From Thuidium tamariscinum (taxonomy: Eukaryota > Streptophyta > Bryopsida > Hypnales > Thuidiaceae), in the NCBI GenBank assembly GCA_947034885.2, contig OX344758.2, positions 622,501 through 686,500 on the forward strand: a stretch of DNA of 64,000 bases, read 5' to 3'. A program made the translations under genes and the position numbers. The notes beneath the pieces were generated by a model. That model had not been told where the DNA came from. It did no database searches and worked only from the letters and a program-made list of their open reading frames with translations. Of the stretch, positions 33,898-46,197 are shown piece by piece; positions within the stretch are counted from its first letter, which is position 1, and each line of letters opens with the position of its first letter.

Positions 33898-35420
33898 TGT
33901 TCCAAGGGTAGGAGCATGCCAGGAGCGAACAAGAATCAAACAATTGTCCAAGATTCCCGAGCATCGGGAATTAAATTGTCCAATTGGGCAAAGTAATTTC
34001 AAATTACTAAAATTAGACTAGTGCAAGGTCGCAAGGAACCTACACTAAGAATCTAAGAGTGCCCTAGATGTTACCCAATTTATTTCGGATTTTTCCGAAA
34101 TTCCACGTTGACTCCATGGGAAGTCAACCGCACATAGAAATGTTTGTAAATTCATAAAAATTACGTATGATGCTATAAAATCTTACTAAAAATTAGGATA
34201 GGTTTTTGTATGCTTAATAAGCGCCCAGTCAAGTTTGAAGACATTCCGACATTCCCAACTACTAGAACCGGCATCGACATCAAATTTCAATGGAATTTAC
34301 AAGTTGGCGGCGGATTGACCGACGTATCAGGAGCGAATGATGTTCGATTGTCGCAAATAAAGAGTCATTCCTTACTCTCACGGACATTCCTAACAACACT
34401 GGCCTAACAGATTCATCAAAATGCGCAAATCCTAAAAGCTAGATTTTTGACTTTTAATTGGAGTTACCGTAATTCCAATTTGGGCAAGCAAACAGCCTAG
34501 GAGTGAGGGGTAAAGGATCCCTTTAGGCTAAATGGGGTCTTCTGAAGACAATGGCACAGACGGTTTTTTGTTTCGAGTTGTTCCCTAAAAGATAGAGAGG
34601 GTCAGCTCTTAGTTTGACTTTTTAATCGTTAATTGCGGTTAATTAAAAGTGATTTTGGAAATATCTCTTGGAAAATCAAAGATTGGATTTGGTCAAGATC
34701 TCTTTCTTGCGTAAAAATCCATCTTTGGGCTAAAGAAAAACAATTTTCAAAATGACTTTTGGTTAATTTGCAAAATATCTACGTAAATTAGGGTTAATTC
34801 CAAAATATTTTGGGTTAAGATCTTGGATTTGATTTGGCCAAGATTTCATTAGCTAAATGGGGATGTTTTTAGAAATTTTCACCATTAAACAAGTATTATT
34901 TTGGAATTACATTAGGATAGTTTAGGGTAGGAAGTAACAAAGTGTTTTCACCGGCAATTACCGAGAGGGGCTCGGCCACGGGTATATAAGGGCCCCCCTC
35001 GAGGTTGCTAGTACCCTTATTTGTTCCTGCACATTGACACTTTGTTATTTCTTTAGTTTGTGCTACCTGCATAGCCGGAGCACTACTTGGACCAAAGATC
35101 TTGGCCAAGTCTTGTTTGTGTTTTTATTTAACATTGAAGGTTTAGGGCCCTTCAATTAATTTGCATTCACACTATTATACTTCGATTAATTCTCATTTTG
35201 AACTATCAGTGATACGTGGAAATTTCAAGCATTGAACACCAAAGTTCGGTTCAAACACTGTCATGTGTACCTCCTTTGGACGTAAAATCTTGAAATACTA
35301 AGACATTTTAAGTATTTAAAGTGAAAGTTAGGTTTAAACATTGTCATGTGTACCTCCTTTTGCGAATAGAATCCTTAAAATACCAACACAGAACCTCGAA
35401 CGGCGAAGCTTTGCACGTTC
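33898..35420 (+). mobile_element. LTR-A copy 2
   Basis: Starts TGTTCC and has TATATAAG at 34983-34990. It matches 3525-4678 and then 21424-21700, so it shows the uninterrupted form of the site where the large hAT inserted. A segment containing GTCATGTGTACCTCCTTT is locally duplicated (about 35261 and 35343). Its right end is uncertain. It lies inside gag remnants of another element, so it is a solo LTR or a truncated element. Confidence 0.6.
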
Positions 35421-35519
35421 CCACCAAATTTACTTGAAGCCAAAGGCCACATACTTTTTCGAATACCTTTGCATTGCGAAAACTGCATTCATGCAACGGA
35501 ATTCCAATTTGGTAAACTA

Positions 35520-37200
35520 TCCATGCTAGATTATTGTCAAAATTTGATAATTATCCTTAGCTAGTAGTGAAATTTGATCCAATTAGAGTTTTAGAGAAAA
35601 AAAAGGAAAACCAAAATTATAAGACCAGTTCGGCCAAGGCCAGACCAGTTCAAAATTATAAAACCAGTCGGCCAAGCTAGGACCAATCGGCTAGACCAAT
35701 TGAACGAGGAGTCAAGGAGTGGCCAACCCCCCCTACCAGACCAATCACGCCCCGCCACGTGGCGGGTGCTGACGGGGCCCGGCAAGGGGTTCGGCCTAAC
35801 CAGGGGCCGATACGTAGCCGCGGGGAGACAGAGCGGGAGCCTGTGGGAGCCGCAGAGAGCCAAAGGGAGCCAGGGGGAGCCAGGGGCTGGGACAAGCCAC
35901 TCTCACATTCTTAAACACACACGAAATCAACTCTTTGTTCAACACTATCAAACTACCAAGTAAATGAGTCTTCCTTAAAAATTTGTCATTACGATCATTT
36001 GATTTTTGGTCAAATTAAATAAGAGTTGTCAAAGAAACTCACAACTCCTAAATTCAAATTTTCACCAAAAATTTAACAATCTTAACATCAAGAAATAGTG
36101 TTCTGGTTCATACCAACTAAAACTCCATAGCCAACAACTTCCTCATCAACTTTGCAAAACATTTGGAAGCCAAATGAAGAAAGAAGGAAGGGATTAGGAG
36201 AAGTAAGACATGGAATATAAACACGTGAAGGAATTAAGATTAAAAAACCAATATCAAAAGAATCTCACTATTGAATAAGGTTCTTAATTCCCTAATTTTG
36301 ACCCTTGGCATTAAAGAATTAATTTCTAAAGAATCTTACTATTGAATTGGTTCTTGATCTTTAGGAATGTTTCACATTTTTTGGTCGTTAGTCATTAATT
36401 AGATTCTTAGAAGGTTTGGATTTTGTTGGTTTTGTTTTACTAGGCCTAATAAGCCATAAAAGAAACAAACAAATTAACAACCAATTTCTTAAAAACTAAC
36501 GCAAATTCAAAAATTCATTAGATTTGAAAAGATTTGATGATAATTTTTTATTTAAGACAAAAAGGGAAAAGACAAATTGACAACTAATTTCTTTAAGAAT
36601 TAACAAATTAAACAAATTCATTGGATTTGAAAAGATTTGATGATAATTTTTTGGATTTAAAATATTTTAATAAGACAAAAGGGAAGGGACAAATTGACAA
36701 CTAATTTCTTTAAGGAATTAAAATAATTTCAAAAATTAATTAGATTTGAAAAGATTTGACGATAATTTCCCATTCAAAATAATTAAATTCAATTTGAACT
36801 AATATCAATTTAAAACCAAAATAAAAACCAACAACAACAAATAGCTAACCATTAAATTTCCATTGATTTCTTTAATAGGACAATAGCAGAATAGGTAGAC
36901 TAATTTGAATTGCAATATTTTCTAATTACCAAGGATTTAGGAATTAAAAGAATTACGCAATTAAATTAGTACTACATAACCTTTAGTTTCTTTTTAATCA
37001 GGGTAGATTTAATTAACCAACAACGTGAGAATTACTATGGATTAGATGGAGAGTCGGGATGATTTCGATGGCAAGGTTGTGGGAGAGTATTTACACATGA
37101 TGATGTTTAACGACGGGACTATGGAGATTTACGCAGAGGAGGTAAACTGCTCCCATTTGATTTTCATTCTCATTGTTTTACTATTAAGTTTCTTGTTACC
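35520..37200 (+). repeat. Repeat R2 copy 2
   Basis: Counterpart of 25751-31072 without the CACTA insertion. It has a GC-rich block at 35740-35900, then AT-rich DNA, then the short exon and its donor. The two copies differ by many indels outside the exon, so the duplication is not recent. Confidence 0.5.
37046..37141 (+). CDS. 96-bp open exon in R2 copy 2
   Basis: Encodes MESRDDFDGKVV and ends TMEIYAEE before GTAAAC. Relative to copy 1 there are eight amino-acid changes and six or seven silent changes, with no indel. Function unknown. Confidence 0.3.
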
Positions 37201-38449
37201 AAATGCTTGGAATTAGAACTAAGCACAATTCAATCGACCAAATAGAATAGGATAGAATAGATTAGACGAATTTAGATTAGATAACATAACATTAGATTAG
37301 AGACACTTAAAAACGTGACTAAAAGAGTTCATTGCTTGGAAGGCTCTCTTTGAACATCCAATTAGAGAGAAAACTTAATTAGACACAGGACCCGTGTGAT
37401 AAACTTCTAGCTTGAGGGTGGAGTTAGGAGCGCTCACAGTGGACATGAAAGATGACTTTAAATTTCAAAAATTAAGTTATATAGTGTTGGAGATGAAAGC
37501 GCACGGCCGGAGCTTTTGAATCCAATTCATTGTCACATTGGTGACACTTATGCCAAGTTGCAGTCGCGATTGGAAAGCAGGGGGTGCGTGGACTAGCTGT
37601 TCCAATTTTGGGATTCTGATGATCAATGCCGCATTAGGAAAAAATTTGAGTCATTGAATCCTATAACTGAGCGCATGTATGCAATTCCTGTTGCAAAAGA
37701 GGAAAGTGGATGAGTTGAAAAACGAAGTCGCCTAACGAACATCGGAGGAATTGAGAGCAATGATTTTCTGCCCCTTCCCCAGTTGAAGCTCGATTTGGAT
37801 TTAGGGCGTTGTGGCCAGTGGGAGATTGCGCGCTGTGAGAGAAACCGTGCCGTGGGAGATTGCACGTTGTGGGAGATTGCGTGTTGTTGGAGATCGCGCG
37901 CTGTGTAGGATTGCGGACAGAGTACAAGATTGCGCGCAACCCTAAACCACAAATTGGGTGGTTTCCTTGTTCTCTAGGTACACTGAAATTCCTAATTTGA
38001 GCGCTTTAGTTTGTAATCATGCTATTGCCGCTATGTCTCATGCTTTTCTTCTTTGTGATTCTTTTATAGTTTGTTTTTGGCTCGTGTTTCTTCTTCCTAT
38101 CAATGAATTAGTATTTTTATTTCCCAAAATTTCTATTAGCGCTGCATCGTTCTCAGTCTTGCTCGTACGCGCGTCTGGTTGCTGTAGGTGACAAATTGAG
38201 CGCGCTCAGCTTCTAGGTGCGACCTAACCTACATTTTGGAAACGGAGTAATTTAGGAGTCCTTGCAAAAGCATAGACACCAAGCAACATATTTTTGCAGG
38301 TATTTCTTGAACTTTGTTGTCTTTGATTACGCTGCAGCAATGTTTTGTTGGGATTCAATTTTTTGTTGCTCTCTCAATTTGTGGAATATGGATTGAACCA
38401 AACAAGGTTGGTGTTTTCATTTCTTGCTATTTTTGTTGTGTCCATTATA
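37201..38449. other. Unassigned DNA with a short G-rich minisatellite
   Basis: 37817-37935 holds five or six imperfect 18-19-bp units of GTGGGAGATTGCGCGCTGT type. Open frames on the minus strand there are repeat by-products. The rest shows no recognised gene. Confidence 0.4.
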
Positions 38450-38870
38450 GAGATCATGGAGAAAGTCGACTTCACCGGCATCCTACACCCCCTACGGGAC
38501 ATAATGTTGCCTTTGATTAGTCGGGTGCATTCTAGAGGAGGGGTGGGATTGTGCTTTTCTGGATGTGCAAGCAACGTTGGTCATTCTTCCATGTCTTGCA
38601 GCTACTTGTGCACAATGGCGCGCCACCATTTGCACACGCGTGGAGTATGCTGCCTTGCGGATTGCTTTGACAGGTTTTGTAGAACCTCATGGAATCTCTC
38701 CACCAACAAATCCGCTATCTAGGAAGGCAGACATGAACCTTCTCTTCTCGAAGTACCAGGACACGCTCTTCTATCTCTCCCGTTCATGGTGTGTTCAGGT
38801 GGACGTTTCTGAGCGTTTGCGGACAACAACGTTGCTGCAGTTGTCCACGCAAGAGTTGCAGGAGGGGTAG
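38450..38870 (+). other. GC-richer island with weak coding signal
   Basis: An acceptor-like TTATAG at about 38450 precedes ATGGAGAAAGTCGACTTC, giving MEKVDFTGILHPLRDIMLPL. A second frame (38565-38868) reads ICTRVEYAALRIALTGFVEP and ends QELQEG-stop. The two frames do not join without an intron or a shift. The codon use looks gene-like against the AT-rich surroundings, but no family was recognised. It could be a decayed or multi-exon host gene. Confidence 0.2.
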
Positions 38871-39839
38871 GGCGCTATGGAGATCAAGTGTGCAGTCAAT
38901 GTTGAATTGCAAACTTCGCTTCGGACTTGGATCACTCCTGCTCAACGGACCACATGATTGTCTTTTGTGCTCGTTCAGGTATGTATTTGTAGCTTCAATT
39001 TGCAGCTTATAATTTCAATGTTAGTTTATGGCTTTTGAATCCAGTCTTTTGTTGACTCTAAACCCTACTATTCAAGTTTGTTGAATGAATGCTCTTGATT
39101 GTACTGTGTGTATGTTGTGCATTTGTTTAATCAATGTTGTTGCCTTCTGTTGGAGTGCAGGTGGTGGAAACATAGGTGTTTGTTGAAGATAGTTTATAGA
39201 GAGTTAGCTAAGACATAGACCTCCTTTTTTGGTTAATTTTTTATTCAGATTTTGTGCAAGTTCTGGTTTCACATTTTGATTTGCATTGTTAGAACCTAAT
39301 CATTTTTTGACTGGGCCAGAACTTGCCCAAAATTGCAGTTTTGTAGTTTTTGGTTTCGTTTAGGTTTCATGTGTTTTGTAAATACAATTTATACATTCTT
39401 GACTATTATTTTCAACACCAAACATATGCACTCATTTTGTGTTTGAAGTGGTATCTGGAATGTCTTATAACTCTACTTTCACTCTATGTTTTCATACATT
39501 AAATGCAGATTGAATGTGTTTATAGTTTCATCAATTTCATTCAATGTTTTCAATGTTAGAACTTTTGAAATAAAATTTTGTATATGTTAAATGAATAATC
39601 CTATTTGGTGTACATTAAAGAAGATTTCAATTTAGTGTATGTTTTAGAAGAATTTAGTATTCCATAAAGATTGGAATTGGCAATACAAGGTCTTAGAAGA
39701 GGACCCATTATATCCAATCTATACTAGAAACTCTAAAAATGTGCACATACTTATAGTGTTTTATGGGTCTAAGTATAGATAATTACAAAATACATTTGTT
39801 AATTTCAATTAAGAAGGGTGTTGAATTTCAATGAGTTTG
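38871..39839. other. AT-rich spacer
   Basis: Nothing recognised. Confidence 0.3.
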
Positions 39840-40005
39840 AAAAATGATGGCATCCAAAAGAAAAGGGGATTTAAAAAGAAAAAGGGGTTGGGAAAAAAAT
39901 GGGGTGGGAAAAAAAAGGAAGAAGGTAAAAAAAATGGGGTTGGAAAAAGAAATGGGGTTGGAAAAAAAATGGGGTTGGAAAAAAAATATAGTGGAAAAAA
40001 AATTC
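39840..40005 (+). repeat. GGGGTTGGAAAAAAAAT minisatellite
   Basis: About eight units of GGGGTTGG plus an A-run. Related to the minisatellites inside the large hAT (13862-14232, 19559-20812), so this repeat class is not confined to that element. Confidence 0.6.
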
Positions 40006-40154
40006 ATTGTAAGATAGTATATGATATATTTGTGGCATTTGGAAATTATAATTATTGTATGCCCCCTTTTAATGATCCAAATTAGAAAATTATATAATCA
40101 TAGAGTGCCAAAAAAATTGTAGACAAAAAATAATACCCCCTTATAAATTAGTGG

Positions 40155-40560
40155 GTGTTCGCACGTGTATCCTTATTTTTTATATGGACTGCACCCCCCG
40201 AGACAGAGGCAAAGCTAAAGCGGGTTAAGGAACGGATATGTACGGATCATCCGGAACGGATTGATCCCGAGAGGAAATCAAGAGTGGTATCCGTTAGGAT
40301 ACGAATCCGTTGTAGTTTGACGGAGCGGATAAGTTCCGGAAAGCCGGAATAGTCAGAGACCAAATCCATATAGGACCGGATTGACAGAATACTGGTGTAC
40401 GTGGAAAAAGCGGGTTGTTATCTTTGGGTTGTTTGGGTATTTTCGGTTCTAATCGTAGGACCGGATTAGAGAATTTTTGGACTAACTCCTCTTAATTGCT
40501 TAATAAAGCTAGATACTTCACAGAATCTCGTGGGTTCAATCTTTAGAGTCACTTAGTTAT
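40155..40560 (+). mobile_element. Fragment of the CCGGAT-rich LTR element
   Basis: CCGGAT/TCCGGAA-rich sequence like 21.8-25.7 kb, without a usable frame. Treated as an LTR-element fossil fragment. Confidence 0.3.
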
Positions 40561-40625
40561 ACTCTTCAGTGATTTTTGTGAGTATAATGGGGAATTTACT
40601 TACCTTGTATTATGACATCGCTACA

Positions 40626-40805
40626 ATCAAGAATTGCAGCCATGACATTGTCATCATGTTCTGGCATTTTTGGCACATGGGGTTGCACAACGTCGTCAAT
40701 ACTCTTTAAAATTATCAGAAGAAGCCACAACGTGAATGAAACCTTTGTATTCGTATCAATGACGAGCCCCATAGAAGCTTTTTGGACCACACTGATCCCA
40801 CAAAC
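40626..40805 (-). CDS. Possible host exon with a membrane segment
   Basis: On the minus strand, an acceptor-like ATGATGCAG precedes an open stretch reading VCGISVVQKASMGLVIDTNT, then a hydrophobic segment FTLWLLLIILKSI, then HVPKMPEHDDNVMAAI. It ends in ATACAAG before GTAAGT, a strong donor. No family recognised and no adjoining exon in phase could be found, so it remains tentative. Confidence 0.25.
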
Positions 40806-40859
40806 CTGCATCATAGAACGGAAGATGTGAAGGACGATTGAAGCTTGTGAGTTGCTCAC

Positions 40860-43800
40860 GACCGGTTACCACAAGCGATAACTTAGTGCCAGCTCATTTC
40901 AATGCGCGGCATGTACCCCTGAGAGCGGCTTGCTTGCCTCCCCAAGGTTGCAGTTAAACACATGTGTGTCAAGTGAAGAGAAGCGGCCTTCAAGACCGGC
41001 CCTAACTGACATTGAGTAATTCAAGACAAACATCGTTCACAAAGAAATTACAAAGGTAAGCGTAGAGTAGGGCAACAGGTACGGGAGAGCACTCACCGTG
41101 AACACGCAAATGTTTTGTCCACTACGGAAAACGCCACGTCCAGCACTAGTCCTCCAACATAGCAACCAAGCAGCCTCGAGTTTGAGGGAGGGCTCCCTCC
41201 ATCTGGGCCCTCCACACCATTGACGGACCAGATGGAGGGAAGGTTGCTTGGGCAGTGTGGTAAATCTCATTTTACTAGGGGTTGACAAGGGTTTGGGATT
41301 TATATTTGTGTTGGGTTTTTTTGGTATGTTTGGATTCTCCTTGCTAATTTGGGGCCTCTGATTTTGAATCTGAATTCAGAATTTGAAAAAAATAAAAAAT
41401 AAAAAAAAATAAAAAAATTTCAGCATTTTCCATGAGGGTTTTGATGTATTATTTAACGTACTCCCCAAAATCATATTGTGTCACGCCCTTGCATCTGGTC
41501 CGTCAATGCACTGAAGGGTCCCAATGTAGGAAGTCCTTCCTGAAACTCGAGGCTGGCTGGAGACGAAGGTCCTCCAAGCTCGTTAGTTAGGGCGTCTTCG
41601 AGTGGTACAGCACCATCAATTCCGCAGCACAATTCGGAGGTGCGGATGGCGAAGCCTACCACAGTGATTGCAGCTTCGCTGTGAGCCCAATTACATCAAC
41701 ATCGGCCTTCACACTTCGCAGCCATCCCTTGTAAGGTGGATGGCTCGAAAAGCGACACTTTATGGACTGGACACCCTTTTTGAGGGATTTACGATTACTT
41801 GAAGAAATATTGCAAATTTTTTAAATGAAGAGAAGCTGTAGCAGAGTCAAATGGAGGTGGTTTCGTGATTTTTGGAGTAGGTGGGATTTAGTTCTGAATT
41901 TTCAAAGGCACAGAGCATAGGCCTCCTATTTGCGATCCTAGGTCTGACGGAAACCGCACTCCCAAAATTGAGAAAGAGACAAGCCTTTACTAAAAAGTAA
42001 CAGCAAGGCATGTGTGAAGCGCTTCACAAGGGTTTTAAAATCCGACCCTTTCTAAAATAAAAACAAACCCTAAGCTATGCACTAACATGCTCCACAGACG
42101 GTGAGGGGGATAACTTGTCAGTAATTGTAATTGTTGAATGCTATCAGTGATTGTTGAATCGATCTCTAGAAGCAATTAATCCGTCCATTTGCAGTTTTCC
42201 AATAATCACGGTTGAGATGTAAAACCGCTCTGCTGTCATCATTATACCATTCACTTTTTACGGCAAATCCATTTAACAACTGCTCAGTGTCAGTTTTAAC
42301 CCACCTTGTAGGGTCGGTTGCAAGAGTCGGGTCATACTTCGAGCCATTGCCAGCGCCAAGCTACCAAGGCCTTCAGCTCCTGACCTAAAGTGCCGACGTC
42401 ACCAACCTCAAAGCGCTGTTTCGGGAACTGCAGGTTCAACCCTGACGTGACATCCGAAGCCAGAGCTCAGGTTCGGTAACAGCGCTCCTCCCTTTTTCAC
42501 TAACTACGGTCTTTGAAGCCCAACTGCGCTGCTACTTACGAGCAAATATGACTTCAGAATTTGCAAAGCATTTCACGCATGCAAAATAAAAAATTTCCAA
42601 GTAACCGAGCGAGGGGGTCGATTCACCCCGGCGCCCGGCCCTGTCAGGGAAGGGTTTAACATGAAACCCTAATCGCTCCTTCAGTGCCCCGTTGAAGGAC
42701 TGTTCGCCGTAGTATTTTCAGCCGGTGGTTAGCGGTCATTTCTCTTACCAGTGAGGGAACACCTGCTGGCGAACGAATTGCGGCAACTGCTTCATCAGAA
42801 GGAAATGCATTGTACCTGGAAGACTCCAGGCTTGTTCAACATTTCCGACGTTCAAAACTTCCGAGCCGGTGCTTCACTACCACTGCTCTTCGCCTTCATT
42901 TCTTCCGCTGTTGGCACTAATTGAGAAAGAAAACACAGCGAGGAAGGATTCAAAGACGACGGGAAATGCCTTGCAGACGATGCTGATCAGATGTAGGGGG
43001 AGAATACGTAGCCAACGCAGTCAGTGAATATGTGGGAAACTTACTGAGCCCTGAAAAAGGAACGTCAATTGGGCTTTTGCATTAGCGTTTGCAGTGTGAT
43101 TGTCAGAGTCATTCAGCTTCGCTTCACCTTTAGTGTGCAGGCAGCCACTTCTTGGGTTGCTGAGAGAGAAGGAGGTTACTTGAGTCACTCCAGCGTGGCT
43201 CCATTATGAGTTGTGCATTTCTCCATTTTGTCTACAGTGCTTTTGGGAATCCGGAGAAACGTCATTCCAAATTCCGCAAGTTCTTGATTGTCGTCATAGA
43301 TTCCTAACTTTGACTGACGAACTTGGTTGCGGCAGGCGTCAGTGGAGCGGGATATGTCGCTTCTTCTTCTGCAGTACGATGTGCTCTTCGTGAAGGTACA
43401 TGACTTGGAAGAATTTTTCGGTCTCTTTAATGACAGCACCGCCCTCTTCATAGCGATGTGAATCTCTTGTGTCTGAAATTCGACTTCAGATCATGAAGCG
43501 GAACAGTCGGGAGAGGATTTCAGACCTCAATGTGAGTCCAGCGATGTCCATGGTCATTGTCATGTTCACGAGTAGATAGCAATGTACATTTCAGGGTAAC
43601 TAGCTCCCGTGGTCTCATTCTGTACCTCAGTGAACGTAGTAATTGGTTGTGTTCTGCACTCCAGCGGTTTCAAAAGGTGAGAGCAGTCATTGGTGCTCAC
43701 CATGTCACCTTTTGTATTCTGGTTCCCCTCCTGTCATTTTCCCAATTTGTTTGTGTTGTTTTCCACATGTGGATCACTATCAAGGAGCTTGTAGAAACGT

Positions 43801-45276
43801 GGACATGACTTTCTTGTTCTCATCGTGTGCACTGTATCGTATATGCAGGTCAATAAGAACATGACCTGGAAAGCGTGTGGAATAGAATGCTACGTGACTG
43901 TCCTTCATTCAGTCTTTAGGTATGATCGTTTCTGTTCATCAGGTGGAGAGAATGCTGCAGCAAGAAAGTGATTTGTACCAAAGAGTTGGGATGCAAGCTC
44001 TGAACTTCCCATATAATAATAAGCTTTCAATTGAAGTAGAGTAATGTTCTACTTCCACATGTTACATTAGTGCTTGTCTCAGTAGTTCTTCACATGCTCG
44101 AGCAAACACAATTTGTAATCTTTAGAATGGCCAATTACACAAAATAGCATTACTGCTAGGAAGGAAGAAAGGGACGCCACTGACTGTGGACAAACGGCAC
44201 ATATGGGCGGGACTGTAGCTACAGACGTGTTGGTTGATTCCGCTTGTGTCGGACACACAGAGAAAATCGTGTCAGAAGGGCATTGGCAACCTGGTCAACG
44301 ACCGTTTCCTTTGTTCCCCTTTTGCAGACGCCGGGCTGCCCAACTGCATCATGTCCGTAACACTGCTCGTAGATCGTGAACAGTGTGTCCACCTTCGGTC
44401 AGCAACACGAGTCGCAGCCCGCTTTCTCCCACGGTGCCCCTGCTGCCTCCCGCGGTGTCCGGCGCGATGGTTAAGGGTTAATGTGTTCGGGTTTTCAGGA
44501 TTGGAGGTAGTAGCAGATTTTTCTCACATGTAGTTTCTTTTCAATTTGATGTGTTTCTGTCCACAGATTCAATTCTGAGGTCCATTCCGGCGTTGTTTTT
44601 TGTGATGTTCTTTTTGGTAACAGTTAGAGTGAATTGATTTCTGTAATGCAGGCAGATAGTGATGGGACTGCCACCTCAATTGGTGTCGTGGGATTTAGAT
44701 TGTAGACAACAATTGCAGTGCAGGAGAGAACAGAGAAGCTTTTTGTCGGTGCGTGGACTAGGTGGTGCACAGGTGAGTGAATTAAGCGGTTGGATGACTT
44801 GTGACATGGGTCGGACTACTGTGGTCATGCTGACAACAAATGTGTCGAAACATGAGGTCTCCTTTACAGTAATGTTTGACAAAGAGGTTGTCACATTTTT
44901 CCAAACGTAAGCGTATATGAACATGGTTGACCGAACCCTAAACCCCGGTACTGATGGGAAGGGCGCTTTGAATGGTACGAAGTTGCTTATTAACAGAGTG
45001 TTGACGTTTGTGTACCCAGGATATCTGTGCAATCTCAGTCTTCAGGTCTCCATGGCCTATCTACCCTTCTTTATCCCTGTCCTTGTCCTCTCACATACGA
45101 GGCAGTGGACCAATCCGGTGTTCACCGTTTTCATCAGTTTGGAAGAGATCACCCTCGAATTCCAATGCTTCAGGTATGTATCATATGCCCATCGTCACAG
45201 AAAGAGTTTGCCTCTCCTGGTGAGAATGTGACTGACATTGAGAAAGCATGTTGCGGTGGATTCAGGTAAACTACAG
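40860..45276. other. Host-like intergenic or intron-rich DNA upstream of the OSB-like exons
   Basis: Mixed base composition, unlike the AT-rich repeats around it, with many acceptor-like TGCAG/TTCAG and donor-like AG-GTGAGT sites. Upstream exons of the OSB-like gene are expected here, but I could not identify its OB-fold. No RNA gene was recognised. Confidence 0.3.
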
Positions 45277-45789
45277 TCGGTTGAAGAACTTTGGAAAGAG
45301 TACTTTGCGGATCCTACGCAGTGGTGGGACAACAGAGCTGACAAGGTATGACTAGATAAAAGAAAGCTGATATAATACTCGGCTCAACAAGTGACGGGAC
45401 GTTCCTTGCTTGTACAAGGCCATGGGCTCTTGTGGGCACTTCGTAAAGCAACAAATATGAAATTGCGTTGTTCGCTGTCATTGAGTGGAGTGAACACTGC
45501 TCAGATCATTGCAGTGTCATCAACAATTATTCCTGGAATATTGATTGTTAGATGCAAAATGAATATGAGACAGTTTTTTGGATCTGATCATGGGTTGTGG
45601 TGCCTACAGAGGAATCCTAGATCACCTGACTTTAGGCATAAGGTGGCAAAGAAAGCACTTTGGATATATGACTGGTCAACTCCACCATGGGTAAAGGCAA
45701 TGCTCAAGTTGACAACTGAAGGGAGAATGCAATTTCCTGTTGATTATTGCTCCAAAGATTTTCAAGCCACAACACAAGGACACAGGTAA
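45277..45789 (+). CDS. OSB-like organellar ssDNA-binding protein, C-terminal exons (PDF motif)
   Basis: Two exons: 45277-45345 and 45610-45789 (stop TAA), with an intron 45346-45609 (GTATGA to CTACAG) that keeps phase. Together they encode the PDF motif of plant OSB proteins: SVEELWKEYFADPTQWWDNR, continued by RNPRSPDFRHK, then ALWIYDWSTPPWVKAML. Known features kept are WWDNR, PDF, the H-K pair, ALW and PPWV. OSB proteins bind single-stranded DNA in mitochondria or plastids and restrain illegitimate recombination; the PDF motif itself binds DNA. The usual N-terminal targeting peptide and OB-fold must lie upstream and were not found, so the gene model is partial. The next gene downstream, a DYW PPR protein, also acts in organelles and lies on the same strand 408 bp away. 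Confidence 0.75.
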
Positions 45790-46197
45790 CTTTAGGAACT
45801 GAGTTGACTACCTTGTCTAGCGACTAGAGTAGGTGCATCTAGAAATATGTGATTTTGGGTGAGTTAAAGGATTTTTGTGTGTGCAATATGCTCTGTTCTT
45901 CCTTTTGGTTATTGGGTCCACTTAAAGTGGAATGATTTGCAATGAATTGTTGTGTATGTGAGAGATATTAAGAATTCAAATGGATGGATGCAAATTTGTG
46001 GATGTTGAAATATGTGAGTACTGGGCATTAGTGGGCTTGCACCCTTTCTTTGTGTATCAGTGTTCTTCTTTCGAAGGGATTTCTATTGAAGACTCTATTG
46101 ATGAATCAGGCTATCTAAGGGCTACAATGGAAGAGGATGCATTGTGCCTAGTACTGCAAGAGAGTCGAGGCATGTTGTAGCGGGTGGTGGCGGTAGT

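Noticed and set aside
41037-41288. Minus-strand frame ending at a GTGAGT donor as a first exon for 40626-40805
   Set aside because: The exon phases do not match, and nearby GAGGGCTCCCTCCATCTGGG-type inverted sequence suggests a repeat.
42590-42650. GC-rich stretch with GGTCGATTCACCCC resembling a tRNA T-arm
   Set aside because: No cloverleaf could be drawn; no tRNA or rRNA gene was recognised anywhere in the window by eye.
43336-43461. Plus-strand open stretch reading MSLLLLQYDVLFVKVHDLEE after a GGCAG acceptor
   Set aside because: Only 42 codons, unsupported by a family or an adjoining exon; the opposite strand is equally open.
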